From assembly GCA_013138735.1 (NCBI GenBank), contig WTCE01000026.1, positions 1 to 64,000 of the forward strand: a stretch of 64,000 nucleotides of DNA, written 5' to 3'. Below are positions 20,598 through 30,561 of the stretch, piece after piece (within the stretch, counting starts at the first letter, position 1; the number at the start of each line of letters is the position of its first letter). The translations under genes and the position numbers were made by a program. The notes under the pieces were generated by a model, which saw only the letters and a program-made list of their open reading frames with translations, ran no database searches and was not told the origin of the DNA. The stretch is from Crocinitomix sp. GTDB taxonomy: Bacteria; Bacteroidota; Bacteroidia; Flavobacteriales_D; Crocinitomicaceae.

Positions 20598-20614
20598 AAA
20601 GAAAAAGAATCAAA

Positions 20615-21529
20615 ATGAAGTTCACTAGAAACCAATCACTTCCTCATAAAGTTGACTATTGGATCATTGATCAAAAAGGTTTAACGCAAGGAATGATCAT
20701 GAACAATGACCCAAAATTTGATCGTTCGAATTTTTTTGCCATCCAAAACTTATTGCAAGTGACAAACTTCATGAAAATTGAAGCAGAACTACCGGAAAAT
20801 GTCACCGTACTTAAAATGTTTGAACTCATTTTAGCCGATATGCCCACTGCTAAGAATTTCACTCAGCTGAGACAAGAAATAACCGCGAAAATTAACAATT
20901 TGAAGCCCGAGTATGATAATTACGCCAACTACTTATTGGACGATTCAATTGTAAAATCAAAAGAAAAAATACACGAAGTATTCAATGAAAACGAATTTTG
21001 GAAAATCGTTGAAAAGGCAAAAAACAATGCCTCTAATCGCATAGAACAGCAGCAGTATTTAATCCAAGAACTTATCAAACTAACACCAGAACAAATCATA
21101 GGATTCAGATTACAAACCGACAAACTTCTATATGAATCCTACACAAGCGAACTGTTTTCTGCCTGTTATATCATGCATGAGGTAACAACTGACAATAGTT
21201 TCGAACATTTCAGAAACTGGCTTATTTCAATGGGAAAGGAAACCTACGATAAAATTATAGATAAAGTTGATAACCTAGTTGAACATGTGACGGACACAAC
21301 TGTGGTTTTTGAATTCGAAAATTTCTGGTCAATTGCAATTGTTGCGTTCAAATTCAAAACACAAAAGCACCTTTTCCATTATGTAGACTATGCTAATTTT
21401 GAATATAAATCAAGAATGCATTCTGCCTATCCGAAATTCGGTTCGACCAAAAGATATTCCGAAATTTGCCCGGAACTTTGTAAAGTTTATGGGCGGGATT
21501 ATCTGCCAAATCATTCTGCTGGCAAATAA
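20615..21529 (+). CDS. Hypothetical protein
   Basis: 304-aa ORF; no family recognised. Confidence 0.6.
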   Translation: MKFTRNQSLPHKVDYWIIDQKGLTQGMIMNNDPKFDRSNFFAIQNLLQVTNFMKIEAELPENVTVLKMFELILADMPTAKNFTQLRQEITAKINNLKPEYDNYANYLLDDSIVKSKEKIHEVFNENEFWKIVEKAKNNASNRIEQQQYLIQELIKLTPEQIIGFRLQTDKLLYESYTSELFSACYIMHEVTTDNSFEHFRNWLISMGKETYDKIIDKVDNLVEHVTDTTVVFEFENFWSIAIVAFKFKTQKHLFHYVDYANFEYKSRMHSAYPKFGSTKRYSEICPELCKVYGRDYLPNHSAGK

Positions 21530-21597
21530 CTTCCATTTATAATTGAAATGATCAACAGTAAAAGCGTTCAGCATAATTGATCCAAATAAGAACACAA

Positions 21598-22059
21598 ATG
21601 AATCCAATAGAAAACCTAAAAGAACTCGGACTTGAACTACCAGAGACATCTGAGCCAGGAGGCAACTATGTTTCTGTGAATATACGTAAGGACATAGCTT
21701 ATATCGCCATTCAATTCCCAATTTTAAATGGAGACTTCCTTTATCAGGGAAGATTAGGAGAAACGCTGACAACACAGGACGGATATAACGCAATGAAATT
21801 GTGTGCACTGAATGTTTTAGCACAGATTGAAAAAAAAATTGGCTTTAGTCGCATTGTTGGTCTCAACCATATTGACGCATACTTTCAAGCTGGAGAAGAT
21901 TGGGACGAATCACCTAAAGTTGTAAACGGTGCGTCCGACTTATTTGTAAAAATACTAGCCGAGAAAGGCATACATTCCAGAGCAATATTTGGCGTACACA
22001 AATTGCCAAGAAACTTCTCTGTGGGACTAACTACATCTTTTACGATTACGTCAAAATAA
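21598..22059 (+). CDS. RidA/YjgF-like endoribonuclease/deaminase family protein (tentative)
   Basis: NPIENLKELGLELPETSEPGGNYVSVNIRKDIAYIAIQFPILNGDFLYQGRLGETLTTQDGYNAMKLCALNVLAQIEKKIG resembles the RidA family; track ORF starts 21577. Confidence 0.65.
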   Translation: MNPIENLKELGLELPETSEPGGNYVSVNIRKDIAYIAIQFPILNGDFLYQGRLGETLTTQDGYNAMKLCALNVLAQIEKKIGFSRIVGLNHIDAYFQAGEDWDESPKVVNGASDLFVKILAEKGIHSRAIFGVHKLPRNFSVGLTTSFTITSK

Positions 22060-22085
22060 AATTCGAACAAATCAGAGGATAGATC

Positions 22086-22427
22086 CTAGCCCAACAACAA
22101 ATCAATATTCTCGGGTGGTCTTCCAACAACAGCTTTGTCCCCTTTAATAATAATTGGGCGCTCAATTAATTTGGGGAATTTAACCATAGCTTCAATCCAA
22201 TCATTTTCAGTCATGGTTTTGCCCTTATAATTGGCTTTAAAATCCGCTTCACCTTTACGAATAATGGCTTCTGCTGGTAAATTCAATTTCTTTAATAAAT
22301 CCGTGATTTCAACTGCAGAAAGTGGATTTTCTAAATACTTTATAATTTCAAAATCAAGGCCTTTATTTTCTAAGATTTCTAAAGCACATCTGCTCTTTGA
22401 ACATCTATTATTATGTAATATCTTCAT
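22086..22427 (-). CDS. arsC: Arsenate reductase (glutaredoxin-dependent, ArsC/Spx family)
   Basis: MKILHNNRCSKSRCALEILENKG...PKLIERPIIIKGDKAVVGRPPENI. Confidence 0.85.
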   Translation of the reverse strand: MKILHNNRCSKSRCALEILENKGLDFEIIKYLENPLSAVEITDLLKKLNLPAEAIIRKGEADFKANYKGKTMTENDWIEAMVKFPKLIERPIIIKGDKAVVGRPPENIDLLLG

Positions 22428-22537
22428 TTCGCTCGTTTTTACTCTGCAATTGTAAGAATAAAAGACAACTTTCTTTATCTTTAGCGCGTATTATAATGTA
22501 TAGAATGTATCAACACTGTTGGTGCTACGAATAGCTT

Positions 22538-25500
22538 ATGTTAAAAAAACTACTTTATCTGTTCTCATTCTTGTTCTTAACCTACACAGGTTATGGCCAA
22601 TTCACAACAACTGGTGATGCTTCAAGCACCACTTGTAATTGTTATGAAGTAACGGATGACGCGGCTTCTGAACTAGGTTCCTTTTACAAAACAGCTACCA
22701 TTAATTTAAATACAGCTTTCCACTTTAAATTTTCTGTCAATTTTGGTTGTGAAAACACAGGTGGCGAAGGTTTGGCATTTGTACTACAACCTTCTACTTG
22801 GGATGTGGGGAATGATGGTTACGGAATCGGTTATGAAGATATTACAGGCAATAGCCTGAGCATAGAATTTGACACCAGAGACAATGAAGCATCTGGAGAA
22901 ATTGCCAACTGGGATGTGCCAAGTGATCATATTTCGCTGCAAGACAATGGCGACATTGATCATGAAATGGACAATCCAAACAATTTATTGGGCGATCCGT
23001 CTGGACTAAATGCTGGAGAAGATGCCACACCGCATCCCATTAAACCAGGATTTCCAAATGTTGAAGATTGTGAAGATCATGTTGTAGAAATTATTTGGAC
23101 ACCAGGTGCCAATCAAACCATTCAGGTTAAAATTGACAACATTACTACCATGACCTATATTGGAGATATGATTGCTGATCAATTTGACGGCAATGCAAAT
23201 GTATTGTGGGGATGGACGGGAAGTACGGGAGTGTTTTCAAATGTTCAAACCGTTTGCACTGCGTTGATTCCTGATTTTTCATATACGCCAACCAATTGTC
23301 CGGGTGAAGAAATTGACTTTACAGATGAATCTTGCGCATTTTATACCATTACCGATTGGAATTGGGATTTTGATGGTTTAGGAACTTCCACAGCCGAAGA
23401 TCCTAGTTTTACTTTTGTTGATGCAGGATCTTTCCCTGTTGATTTAACCATTACAGATAGCGAGGGTTGTGAGACTACAGTTACGATTGAAATCCCTGTT
23501 GGTTTTGAAACAGAAACCAGTGTAGATGACGCTACTGTTTGTATTGGCGAATCAACTATCATTCATGCAGAAGGGAATCCTTTTGTCGAAACAGAATGTT
23601 GCTTTAAATTGGTTTTAAACGACCTTTGGGGAGATTATTGGGGAAGCGGAACCGCCAATGAACTCGAAATTATTGCAGATGGTGTGACCTTTGGAATGTA
23701 CACACCAACCTCCTTCGATCCTGGAGCTGGAACAAGTGATACAATTGATCTTTGTTTTGAGCAAGGAACAGAACTAGAGTTTGTTATTCACGGTGAAGAT
23801 AGCCCAGCAGAATGTGCTTATTTCTTTTTAACAGACGACTTGACCGAATTGGTTTCAGTGGATGGTGCTGTTGGCGGAACATGGTTTGATGGCGCCAACG
23901 AATTTCATACAGTAGATTGCGGATTAGACCCGCCAGAGTATGATTATTTATGGGACAATGCGCCATTACTTTCAGACGAAACTGATCCTGATCCTACAGC
24001 AACAATTATTACGGACACATGGTTTCATGTTGAAATTACGGATATAGAAACAGGGTGTACAATTCTTGATTCAATTTTAGTAACTGTTCACCCACCAGTA
24101 GATGCAGAAATCTCAGGAGATATCACGATTTGTGACGGAGATGTAGGCGAATTAACAGTTACTTTTACTGGACCCGCTCCGTATGATTTAGATATTACAG
24201 GACCAAGTGGACCTTTGGGAACAATTACAGACATCCCTGGAAGCCCCTACCTTTTAGAAGTAAGTGAGGATGGTGATTATACCATTACTTATGTGACTGG
24301 AGATGGTTGCGAAGGAACTTTTTCAGGTACTGGAATCGTTGAAGTTATTATTCCATTTGCAGTTGAAATTGAAGCAAGTGCCGAGTATTGCGACGGCGAT
24401 CCAATTGTTGATTTAAACGTAACATCCACAGGTGGTGGAACGGTAAATTGGTATGACAATCCAGGATTGATTCCACCAGAAATTGGAACAGGATTAACAT
24501 TTACACCCGGAGGAGGAATTGGCACAACAACCTATTATGCGGCAGAAACAGAAGGCGTTTTCGGATGCGAAGGACCAGGTGATGAAGTTACAATTACCAT
24601 CTACGCTATTCCACCAGCACCAGCCTATACGGGCGAAACTGAATATTGCGAAGGAGATGATGCATCAGACTTATTTGGTGAACCATCTTTGGGCGGAACT
24701 ATTACATGGTATGATGCACCACCACCTGGCGGAGGAATTTTAGGAACAGAACTTTCATTTACACCACCAATTTTTGAACCAGGGATAACAATTTATTTGA
24801 CAGAAACTGCAGACGGTTGTGAAAGCCCTGCAACGGAAGTAATTATAACCGTAAATCCTACTCCTGACCCGCCTGCAGTTGTTGGCGATACAGAATATTG
24901 CGAAGGAGATATACCAACCCCAATAACAGCGGTAATAGGTTCAGGTGGAACAATTGAGTGGCGAGATGATACAGGTGCATTATTAGAAACTGGAACAACC
25001 TTTACACCAACATTGGTAGTTGGAACTACGACCATTTTCGTGTACGAAGTTTTAGGAGGATGCATTAGTGATCCTACCGAAATTGAAATTATTGTAGATG
25101 AGTTTCCAACCATCAGTCTTCCAGAAAATTTAACCATTTGTTTAGGCGATTCAATTTTAGTTACGGCAACCAATAATGGCTATGACATAACTTGGAGTGA
25201 TGGACAAGAAGGTGAATCGGTTTGGTTAAAACCTGAGGTGACGACAAGTTATGTTGGAACAGCAACAAACCCTTCATGTGGGTCTGCTACAGCCACTTTA
25301 TTATTAACTGTTCATGCGCTTCCAACAATCACCACGAGTGATGATGTTGTTGTTGGAATTGGCGGTGAGGTTGAAATGTGGGCTTCGTCAGAGGATGCAG
25401 AAACATTTACTTGGAGTCCTGATATTTACGAATGTATTACAAGCAATTGTTCCGAAGTGCTAGCAGTTCCAGATCGCGCTACAGTTTATGTGGTAACTGT

Positions 25501-25831
25501 TACGGATGATAACGGATGCTCCAATACCGACACTATTTTTGTTGACATTAACGGAATTATGGAAATATTTGTGCCCAATATCTTTTCTCCAAATGGAGAC
25601 GGTTCAAATGATTTTGTTGTCATCCATGGACCAAGACTTTTCGAATTTAACATTGAAATTTATGACCGTTGGGGCAAAAAAATGTATCAAACAGATGAAC
25701 AAAAAGAATATTGGGACGGTACATTTAATGACAAAATTCTTCCACCGCAAACCTTCGTCTATATTATCACTGGCGTTACCATTTTAGGAGAACCGATTAA
25801 AAAAGAAGGAAACGTGACTATCATAAGATAA
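22538..25831 (+). CDS. L-type lectin / PKD / Ig-like repeat surface protein with gliding-motility-associated C-terminal domain
   Basis: Lectin-like N-terminus (GGEGLAFVLQP...), PKD, three tandem EYCEGD Ig-like modules, C-terminal IFVPNIFSPNGDGSNDFVVIHG...IYDRWGKKMYQTDEQKEYWDGTFNDKILPPQTFVYIITG. Confidence 0.85.
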   Translation: MLKKLLYLFSFLFLTYTGYGQFTTTGDASSTTCNCYEVTDDAASELGSFYKTATINLNTAFHFKFSVNFGCENTGGEGLAFVLQPSTWDVGNDGYGIGYEDITGNSLSIEFDTRDNEASGEIANWDVPSDHISLQDNGDIDHEMDNPNNLLGDPSGLNAGEDATPHPIKPGFPNVEDCEDHVVEIIWTPGANQTIQVKIDNITTMTYIGDMIADQFDGNANVLWGWTGSTGVFSNVQTVCTALIPDFSYTPTNCPGEEIDFTDESCAFYTITDWNWDFDGLGTSTAEDPSFTFVDAGSFPVDLTITDSEGCETTVTIEIPVGFETETSVDDATVCIGESTIIHAEGNPFVETECCFKLVLNDLWGDYWGSGTANELEIIADGVTFGMYTPTSFDPGAGTSDTIDLCFEQGTELEFVIHGEDSPAECAYFFLTDDLTELVSVDGAVGGTWFDGANEFHTVDCGLDPPEYDYLWDNAPLLSDETDPDPTATIITDTWFHVEITDIETGCTILDSILVTVHPPVDAEISGDITICDGDVGELTVTFTGPAPYDLDITGPSGPLGTITDIPGSPYLLEVSEDGDYTITYVTGDGCEGTFSGTGIVEVIIPFAVEIEASAEYCDGDPIVDLNVTSTGGGTVNWYDNPGLIPPEIGTGLTFTPGGGIGTTTYYAAETEGVFGCEGPGDEVTITIYAIPPAPAYTGETEYCEGDDASDLFGEPSLGGTITWYDAPPPGGGILGTELSFTPPIFEPGITIYLTETADGCESPATEVIITVNPTPDPPAVVGDTEYCEGDIPTPITAVIGSGGTIEWRDDTGALLETGTTFTPTLVVGTTTIFVYEVLGGCISDPTEIEIIVDEFPTISLPENLTICLGDSILVTATNNGYDITWSDGQEGESVWLKPEVTTSYVGTATNPSCGSATATLLLTVHALPTITTSDDVVVGIGGEVEMWASSEDAETFTWSPDIYECITSNCSEVLAVPDRATVYVVTVTDDNGCSNTDTIFVDINGIMEIFVPNIFSPNGDGSNDFVVIHGPRLFEFNIEIYDRWGKKMYQTDEQKEYWDGTFNDKILPPQTFVYIITGVTILGEPIKKEGNVTIIR

Positions 25832-25874
25832 CCAACCGTTCATCAAACATTACCGTAATAAATAAAAATACCGT

Positions 25875-27371
25875 ATGCGAAATTTATACTTATTATTGCT
25901 TTTACTTATTGGTTCTGCTGGATATGCGCAACTGGAACTTCCAGGAGCACCGCAGAGTTATGATACCGGTACACAACCTGATTGGACACAAACTAACACA
26001 AAAGTTGCTGTTGATACATGCGGTGCCTATTTCAACAATTACATTGGTTTAGTAAAAGCTACAGACATTTATTTTGAAGAATTACGAACTGGTGATGGAA
26101 CAGACTTTACTCCTTATGCAGGAAGAGGGCAACGTTTTCATGCGAACCAACCTATCGAGATTAGTGGTGTACAATTCTATAGTTTTCAAAACAATCCTTT
26201 AGAGGATTCATTAATGGTGGTTACGGTTCTTTACGATTGGGATGAGGTTTTAGATTCTACAGGAACAGAACTAGCAAGAGATACTGTTTGGGTAACGCAC
26301 ACTGAATTTACGCCGCTTTTAGTGGATTTAGAAGTAGACAGTTATTTTGATGAACCTATTGTAGTAACAGAAGATTATATTGTTGCACTCTATTCGCCAA
26401 GTAATGATTCTTTAAAAATAATTAGTTCAGATCCAGGCGGAGATGGTGATGATGAAGGCGTATCCTTTGTTTATTATGACAATCCTGTAGCGCCAAGTTT
26501 TACAGGTTGGTATCAAGCATTGGAAACATTTGGCCCAGGTTATGATCTTGATTTTTTAATGAACCCTTTAGTTCGTTATCACTTGCATGACGATTTTGTA
26601 ATGGACAACGATACAATTTGTCCTAATGTAGTAAGCGCAGTTTGCACAGACTATCCGCAAGTAGCTAATTTCTCTGATCCGCATTATAACCGCTTCTATG
26701 ATGATCCAGCTGGAAAAGTAACATGGTTTTGGGGAGATGGTTTGCAAAACACAGGAATGACTGCACCTTGTCATACTTATTTAGAATCAGGCACCTATAC
26801 CATTACCTTAATTGATTCGATTAGAAGACATGATTATTTTGATTTTACTTGTGCCTTTGAACGCACCAAAACAATTGTGGTGTTAGATTCTACTAAAGCA
26901 GGCGGATCAGGAACTTCAACTGGATTAACAGCAAATTTTGAAGGTGATCCAATTAACGCAGATTCTGTTTCATGGAATTTTGGCGACGGTTCGGCATTCT
27001 CAACAGAATTAGATCCAACACATATTTATGACGCTGTGGGAACTTATGACGTTTGGATTACAGCATTTGGGCCTTGTAATATCGATTCGCTTTTAATTAC
27101 AATTGATATTGATGATGTTAGTATTGATCCATCTTATAAATCGCCTTACAGTATCTATCCAAATCCGGCAGATCAAGCTGTTTATATAATGGACTTAGAA
27201 TTACCAACGCAAGTTTTGATTTTAAATGTGCTTGGTGAAGTTGTTTACACAGGACAAACTGTAAATAATGGATTGAAAATTGAAACCAATCACTTAGCTG
27301 CAGGGGCTTATTTCATTCAAATGACGGACGAATTGGAACAAAACACGATAAAGCTCATTGTGAGACATTAA
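25875..27371 (+). CDS. T9SS sorting-domain protein with PKD domains
   Basis: VTWFWGDGLQNTG...CHTYLESGTYTITL; VSWNFGDGSAFSTELDPTHIYDAVGTYDV; C-terminal YSIYPNPADQAVYI. Confidence 0.8.
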   Translation: MRNLYLLLLLLIGSAGYAQLELPGAPQSYDTGTQPDWTQTNTKVAVDTCGAYFNNYIGLVKATDIYFEELRTGDGTDFTPYAGRGQRFHANQPIEISGVQFYSFQNNPLEDSLMVVTVLYDWDEVLDSTGTELARDTVWVTHTEFTPLLVDLEVDSYFDEPIVVTEDYIVALYSPSNDSLKIISSDPGGDGDDEGVSFVYYDNPVAPSFTGWYQALETFGPGYDLDFLMNPLVRYHLHDDFVMDNDTICPNVVSAVCTDYPQVANFSDPHYNRFYDDPAGKVTWFWGDGLQNTGMTAPCHTYLESGTYTITLIDSIRRHDYFDFTCAFERTKTIVVLDSTKAGGSGTSTGLTANFEGDPINADSVSWNFGDGSAFSTELDPTHIYDAVGTYDVWITAFGPCNIDSLLITIDIDDVSIDPSYKSPYSIYPNPADQAVYIMDLELPTQVLILNVLGEVVYTGQTVNNGLKIETNHLAAGAYFIQMTDELEQNTIKLIVRH

Positions 27372-27459
27372 TTGATTCAAAAATTTAGAAATTCAAACTC
27401 TGTCAAACTTTTGTAGGGCGGTGTTTTTATTTTATCTAAAATAACCTCACCTTTGTGAT

Positions 27460-28368
27460 ATGTTTAGGAGGCGTTTAAAAAATCCGATATTCTTAATTTA
27501 TTTGTTGGTGATTTATGTGACCTTACAATTCAGTTGGTGGCTCTACCTCATTTTTTCTTTATACGATAAAATTTATTCAGACAAAGATACGCTCAGTAAA
27601 AAAACATGGATGCTTTTAGGAGAAGGTTCGGTTTTCTTTCTCATTCTTATTATTGGTGTCATTATAATTCTGCGTGCTTTTAAGCGAGAACGCACGCTAA
27701 CCTTACAACAAGACAACTTTGTATTATCGGTTACCCATGAATTGAAAACACCAATAGCATCTGTCAAACTCTTTTTACAAACCCTACAAAAAAGGGAACT
27801 TCCTGAGGATAAAAAAATTGAAATTTACAAGCGTTGCTTAACCGACATTAATCGATTAGATGGATTAGTCAATAATATTTTGATTACAAGAAGCATTGAA
27901 AATGAAAACTACTTTTTGAACAAGAAAGAAGTAAATATCAAGGATTTTATAGAGAAACGCATTCTTCTTTTGCAAGATTCTATGTTAAAATCGCATCAAA
28001 TAAAGTTGAATTTAGAAGAAGCCTCATTAGCTGTAGATGCAATAGGGTTTGAAAGCATCCTTGTCAACCTACTTGAAAACGCATCCAAATACAGCCCAAA
28101 GAATAGCACTATTAGCGTTCAATTGCTTAATAAAAGTGATAGCGTGCACCTTCAAATCAAGGACGAAGGAATTGGAATTTCAAAAGAAAAGAGAATAACT
28201 GTATTCTCAAAATTTTTTAGAGAAGAAAACGAAATGACCCGCAAATCCAAAGGTACTGGATTGGGATTATATATTGTAAAATTTTTAATTGAACAACACA
28301 ACGGTCGGATTGATTTAAAGGGGAATGCCCCTAAAGGTTTGATCGTAAATATTGAATTTAAGAAATGA
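27460..28368 (+). CDS. Sensor histidine kinase (HisKA + HATPase)
   Basis: DNFVLSVTHELKTPIASVKLFLQTL; LVNLLENASKYSP; IKDEGIGISKEKR; GTGLGLYIVKFLIEQHNG. Confidence 0.9.
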   Translation: MFRRRLKNPIFLIYLLVIYVTLQFSWWLYLIFSLYDKIYSDKDTLSKKTWMLLGEGSVFFLILIIGVIIILRAFKRERTLTLQQDNFVLSVTHELKTPIASVKLFLQTLQKRELPEDKKIEIYKRCLTDINRLDGLVNNILITRSIENENYFLNKKEVNIKDFIEKRILLLQDSMLKSHQIKLNLEEASLAVDAIGFESILVNLLENASKYSPKNSTISVQLLNKSDSVHLQIKDEGIGISKEKRITVFSKFFREENEMTRKSKGTGLGLYIVKFLIEQHNGRIDLKGNAPKGLIVNIEFKK

Positions 28369-29885
28369 AAAAAAAGGTAGCACTAATAATTCTTGATGGT
28401 TGGGGAAATGGCGACAAATCTGAATCTGACGCAATTTTCAATGCGAAAACTCCGTTTATTGATCACCTCAAAAAGGAGTATCCAACAGCTGAACTACTAA
28501 CACATGGCGAACATGTTGGTTTACCAGAGGGACAAATGGGGAATTCAGAAGTGGGTCATTTAAATATTGGTGCTGGCCGTGTTGTTTATCAAGACTTAAC
28601 ACGGATCAACAAATCAATAGCAGACGGTGAATTCCAAAAAAACGAAGTATTATTAGAGGCTTTTAAACATGCCAAACAAGCTCGAAAGCCCGTACATTTT
28701 ATAGGCCTTGTTTCTACTGGTGGCGTTCACTCTTCGCAAGAACATTTGCATACGCTTTGCGATATGGCAAAAGAGAATGGTTTGTCAGATGTGTTTATCC
28801 ATGCTTTTACAGATGGGCGCGACTGTGATCCCATGAGTGGACTTGGTCAAATAACTAATTTAGAAAAGCACCTAGAAACCTCAGTAGGTAAAATAGCATC
28901 TGTAATGGGACGCTATTATGCTATGGATAGAGATAATAGATGGGATAGGATAAAATTAGCCTACGACTGCGTAGTGAATGGTAGAGGCGAACAAGTAAAC
29001 AGTGCAACAAAAGCCATTCAACTTTCATATAACAATGGCATAACAGACGAATTTATTAGTCCTAAAGTTTTGCATGAAAATGGAAAACCTATCGCAAAAA
29101 TCACGGCTGGTGATGTTGTCATTTGCTTTAATTACAGAACTGACCGTTGCCGTCAATTAACTACTGCTTTAACGCAAAAAAACTTTCCTGAAAAGAGAAT
29201 TCATGCCATAAACCTGCATTATTGCACCATGACGAATTACGATAAATCTTTTAAGAAAATCAATGTTATTTTTGAAAAAGACAATTTGAAAGAAACTTTG
29301 GGCGAAGTAATTTCAGAAGCAGGATTGACGCAAGTTCGAATTGCAGAAACAGAAAAATATCCGCACGTTAGCTTTTTCTTTTCAGGTGGACAAGAGGATG
29401 AATTTGAAGATGAATCACGCATTATGATTCCTTCACCTAAAGTGGCAACATACGATTTGCAACCCGCAATGAGCGCGCCAAAAGTTACCAGTGCCATTTG
29501 CGAATACAGAAAGAGTGATGCACCAGATTTTATTTGCTTAAATTTTGCCAATACAGATATGGTTGGGCACACAGGTGTTTATGGTGCCATTGAAGAAGCC
29601 GCGTCCGTTGTTGACGGGTGTGTTAAAGAAATTATAGAATCCGAAACAGAAGATACTGAATACACTTATGTTATTATAGCCGATCATGGTAATTCTGATT
29701 TTGCGATTAATCCAGATGGTACTCCAAATACGGCGCATTCAATGAATCCGGTTCCAATAATCATAGTTGACAAGGACGTAAAGACAGTTAAAAACGGAAC
29801 ATTAAGAGATGTGGCTCCAACTATTTTGGATTTAATGGGCATTGATCAACCTGCTGAAATGACAGGTAGTTCTTTAGTGAATTAA
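28365..29885 (+). CDS. gpmI: 2,3-bisphosphoglycerate-independent phosphoglycerate mutase
   Basis: KVALIILDGWGNG, LPEGQMGNSEVGHLNIGAGRVVYQDLTRIN, DGRDCDPMSG, NFANTDMVGHTG. Confidence 0.95.
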   Translation: MKKKVALIILDGWGNGDKSESDAIFNAKTPFIDHLKKEYPTAELLTHGEHVGLPEGQMGNSEVGHLNIGAGRVVYQDLTRINKSIADGEFQKNEVLLEAFKHAKQARKPVHFIGLVSTGGVHSSQEHLHTLCDMAKENGLSDVFIHAFTDGRDCDPMSGLGQITNLEKHLETSVGKIASVMGRYYAMDRDNRWDRIKLAYDCVVNGRGEQVNSATKAIQLSYNNGITDEFISPKVLHENGKPIAKITAGDVVICFNYRTDRCRQLTTALTQKNFPEKRIHAINLHYCTMTNYDKSFKKINVIFEKDNLKETLGEVISEAGLTQVRIAETEKYPHVSFFFSGGQEDEFEDESRIMIPSPKVATYDLQPAMSAPKVTSAICEYRKSDAPDFICLNFANTDMVGHTGVYGAIEEAASVVDGCVKEIIESETEDTEYTYVIIADHGNSDFAINPDGTPNTAHSMNPVPIIIVDKDVKTVKNGTLRDVAPTILDLMGIDQPAEMTGSSLVN

Positions 29886-30559
29886 AAGATCTTCTTAGGC
29901 GTACCAGCAATAAAGTCTTTCAAATAAAAAGGCTCAAAATAGGCTAGGTCTACAAAATTCTGCTGTTCAAATTTCTCGTGAGCAAAAGCATGCATGCCTT
30001 TCGCTGAGACTTTCACGTCTAGATCAAATGAGGCGTTTTTATGTTGTAAAGTCTCTTGGCATTTTTCTGCTCCTGGACCAATAAAACAGATGGGATGTTC
30101 TGCTAAAAAATCTTGGTAAGAAATTTCATCAATCACTACTGCGCGTGTTGCTTCTAACTCCTTCATATCTGCATCATAAATGGCAGAATAAACTTCCATG
30201 CGCCTCGCATCAAACATGGGGCAAATAAGTATCCCCTGCCCTCTCTTTTCGGCGGCCAATGCTTTCAATGAATTAATGGCTATTAATGGAATGTCTAAAG
30301 CGTAACACAAACCCTTGGCGGTAGATGTTCCAATCCTTAATCCGGTATAGGAACCTGGACCTTCGCTAATCGCGACTGCGTCTAAATCATTCAAACTGAT
30401 ATTAGTTTGCTTTAACAAATCGAGCAAGAGCCCATTTAGCCGTTCGGAATGTGAGTAATGATCAGAAAAATGATTGATTGTTGCCACCTCTATTCCGTCT
30501 TTCACCAAACTGAGTGAACAAACTTTTGTTGCTGTTTCTAGACAAAGAATTAAACCCAT
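29882..30559 (-). CDS. tsaB: tRNA threonylcarbamoyladenosine biosynthesis protein TsaB
   Basis: ILCLETATKVCSLSLVKDG...VAISEGPGSYTGLRIGTSTAKGLCYA. Confidence 0.9.
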   Translation of the reverse strand: MGLILCLETATKVCSLSLVKDGIEVATINHFSDHYSHSERLNGLLLDLLKQTNISLNDLDAVAISEGPGSYTGLRIGTSTAKGLCYALDIPLIAINSLKALAAEKRGQGILICPMFDARRMEVYSAIYDADMKELEATRAVVIDEISYQDFLAEHPICFIGPGAEKCQETLQHKNASFDLDVKVSAKGMHAFAHEKFEQQNFVDLAYFEPFYLKDFIAGTPKKIF

Positions 30560-30561
30560 AC

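Noticed and set aside
21410-21823. 137-aa minus-strand ORF
   Set aside because: Spans the 3' end of one plus-strand gene and the 5' part of another; no recognisable motif.
24793-25173. 126-aa minus-strand ORF
   Set aside because: Antisense shadow of the Ig-like repeats.
29237-29572. 111-aa minus-strand ORF
   Set aside because: Antisense to gpmI.
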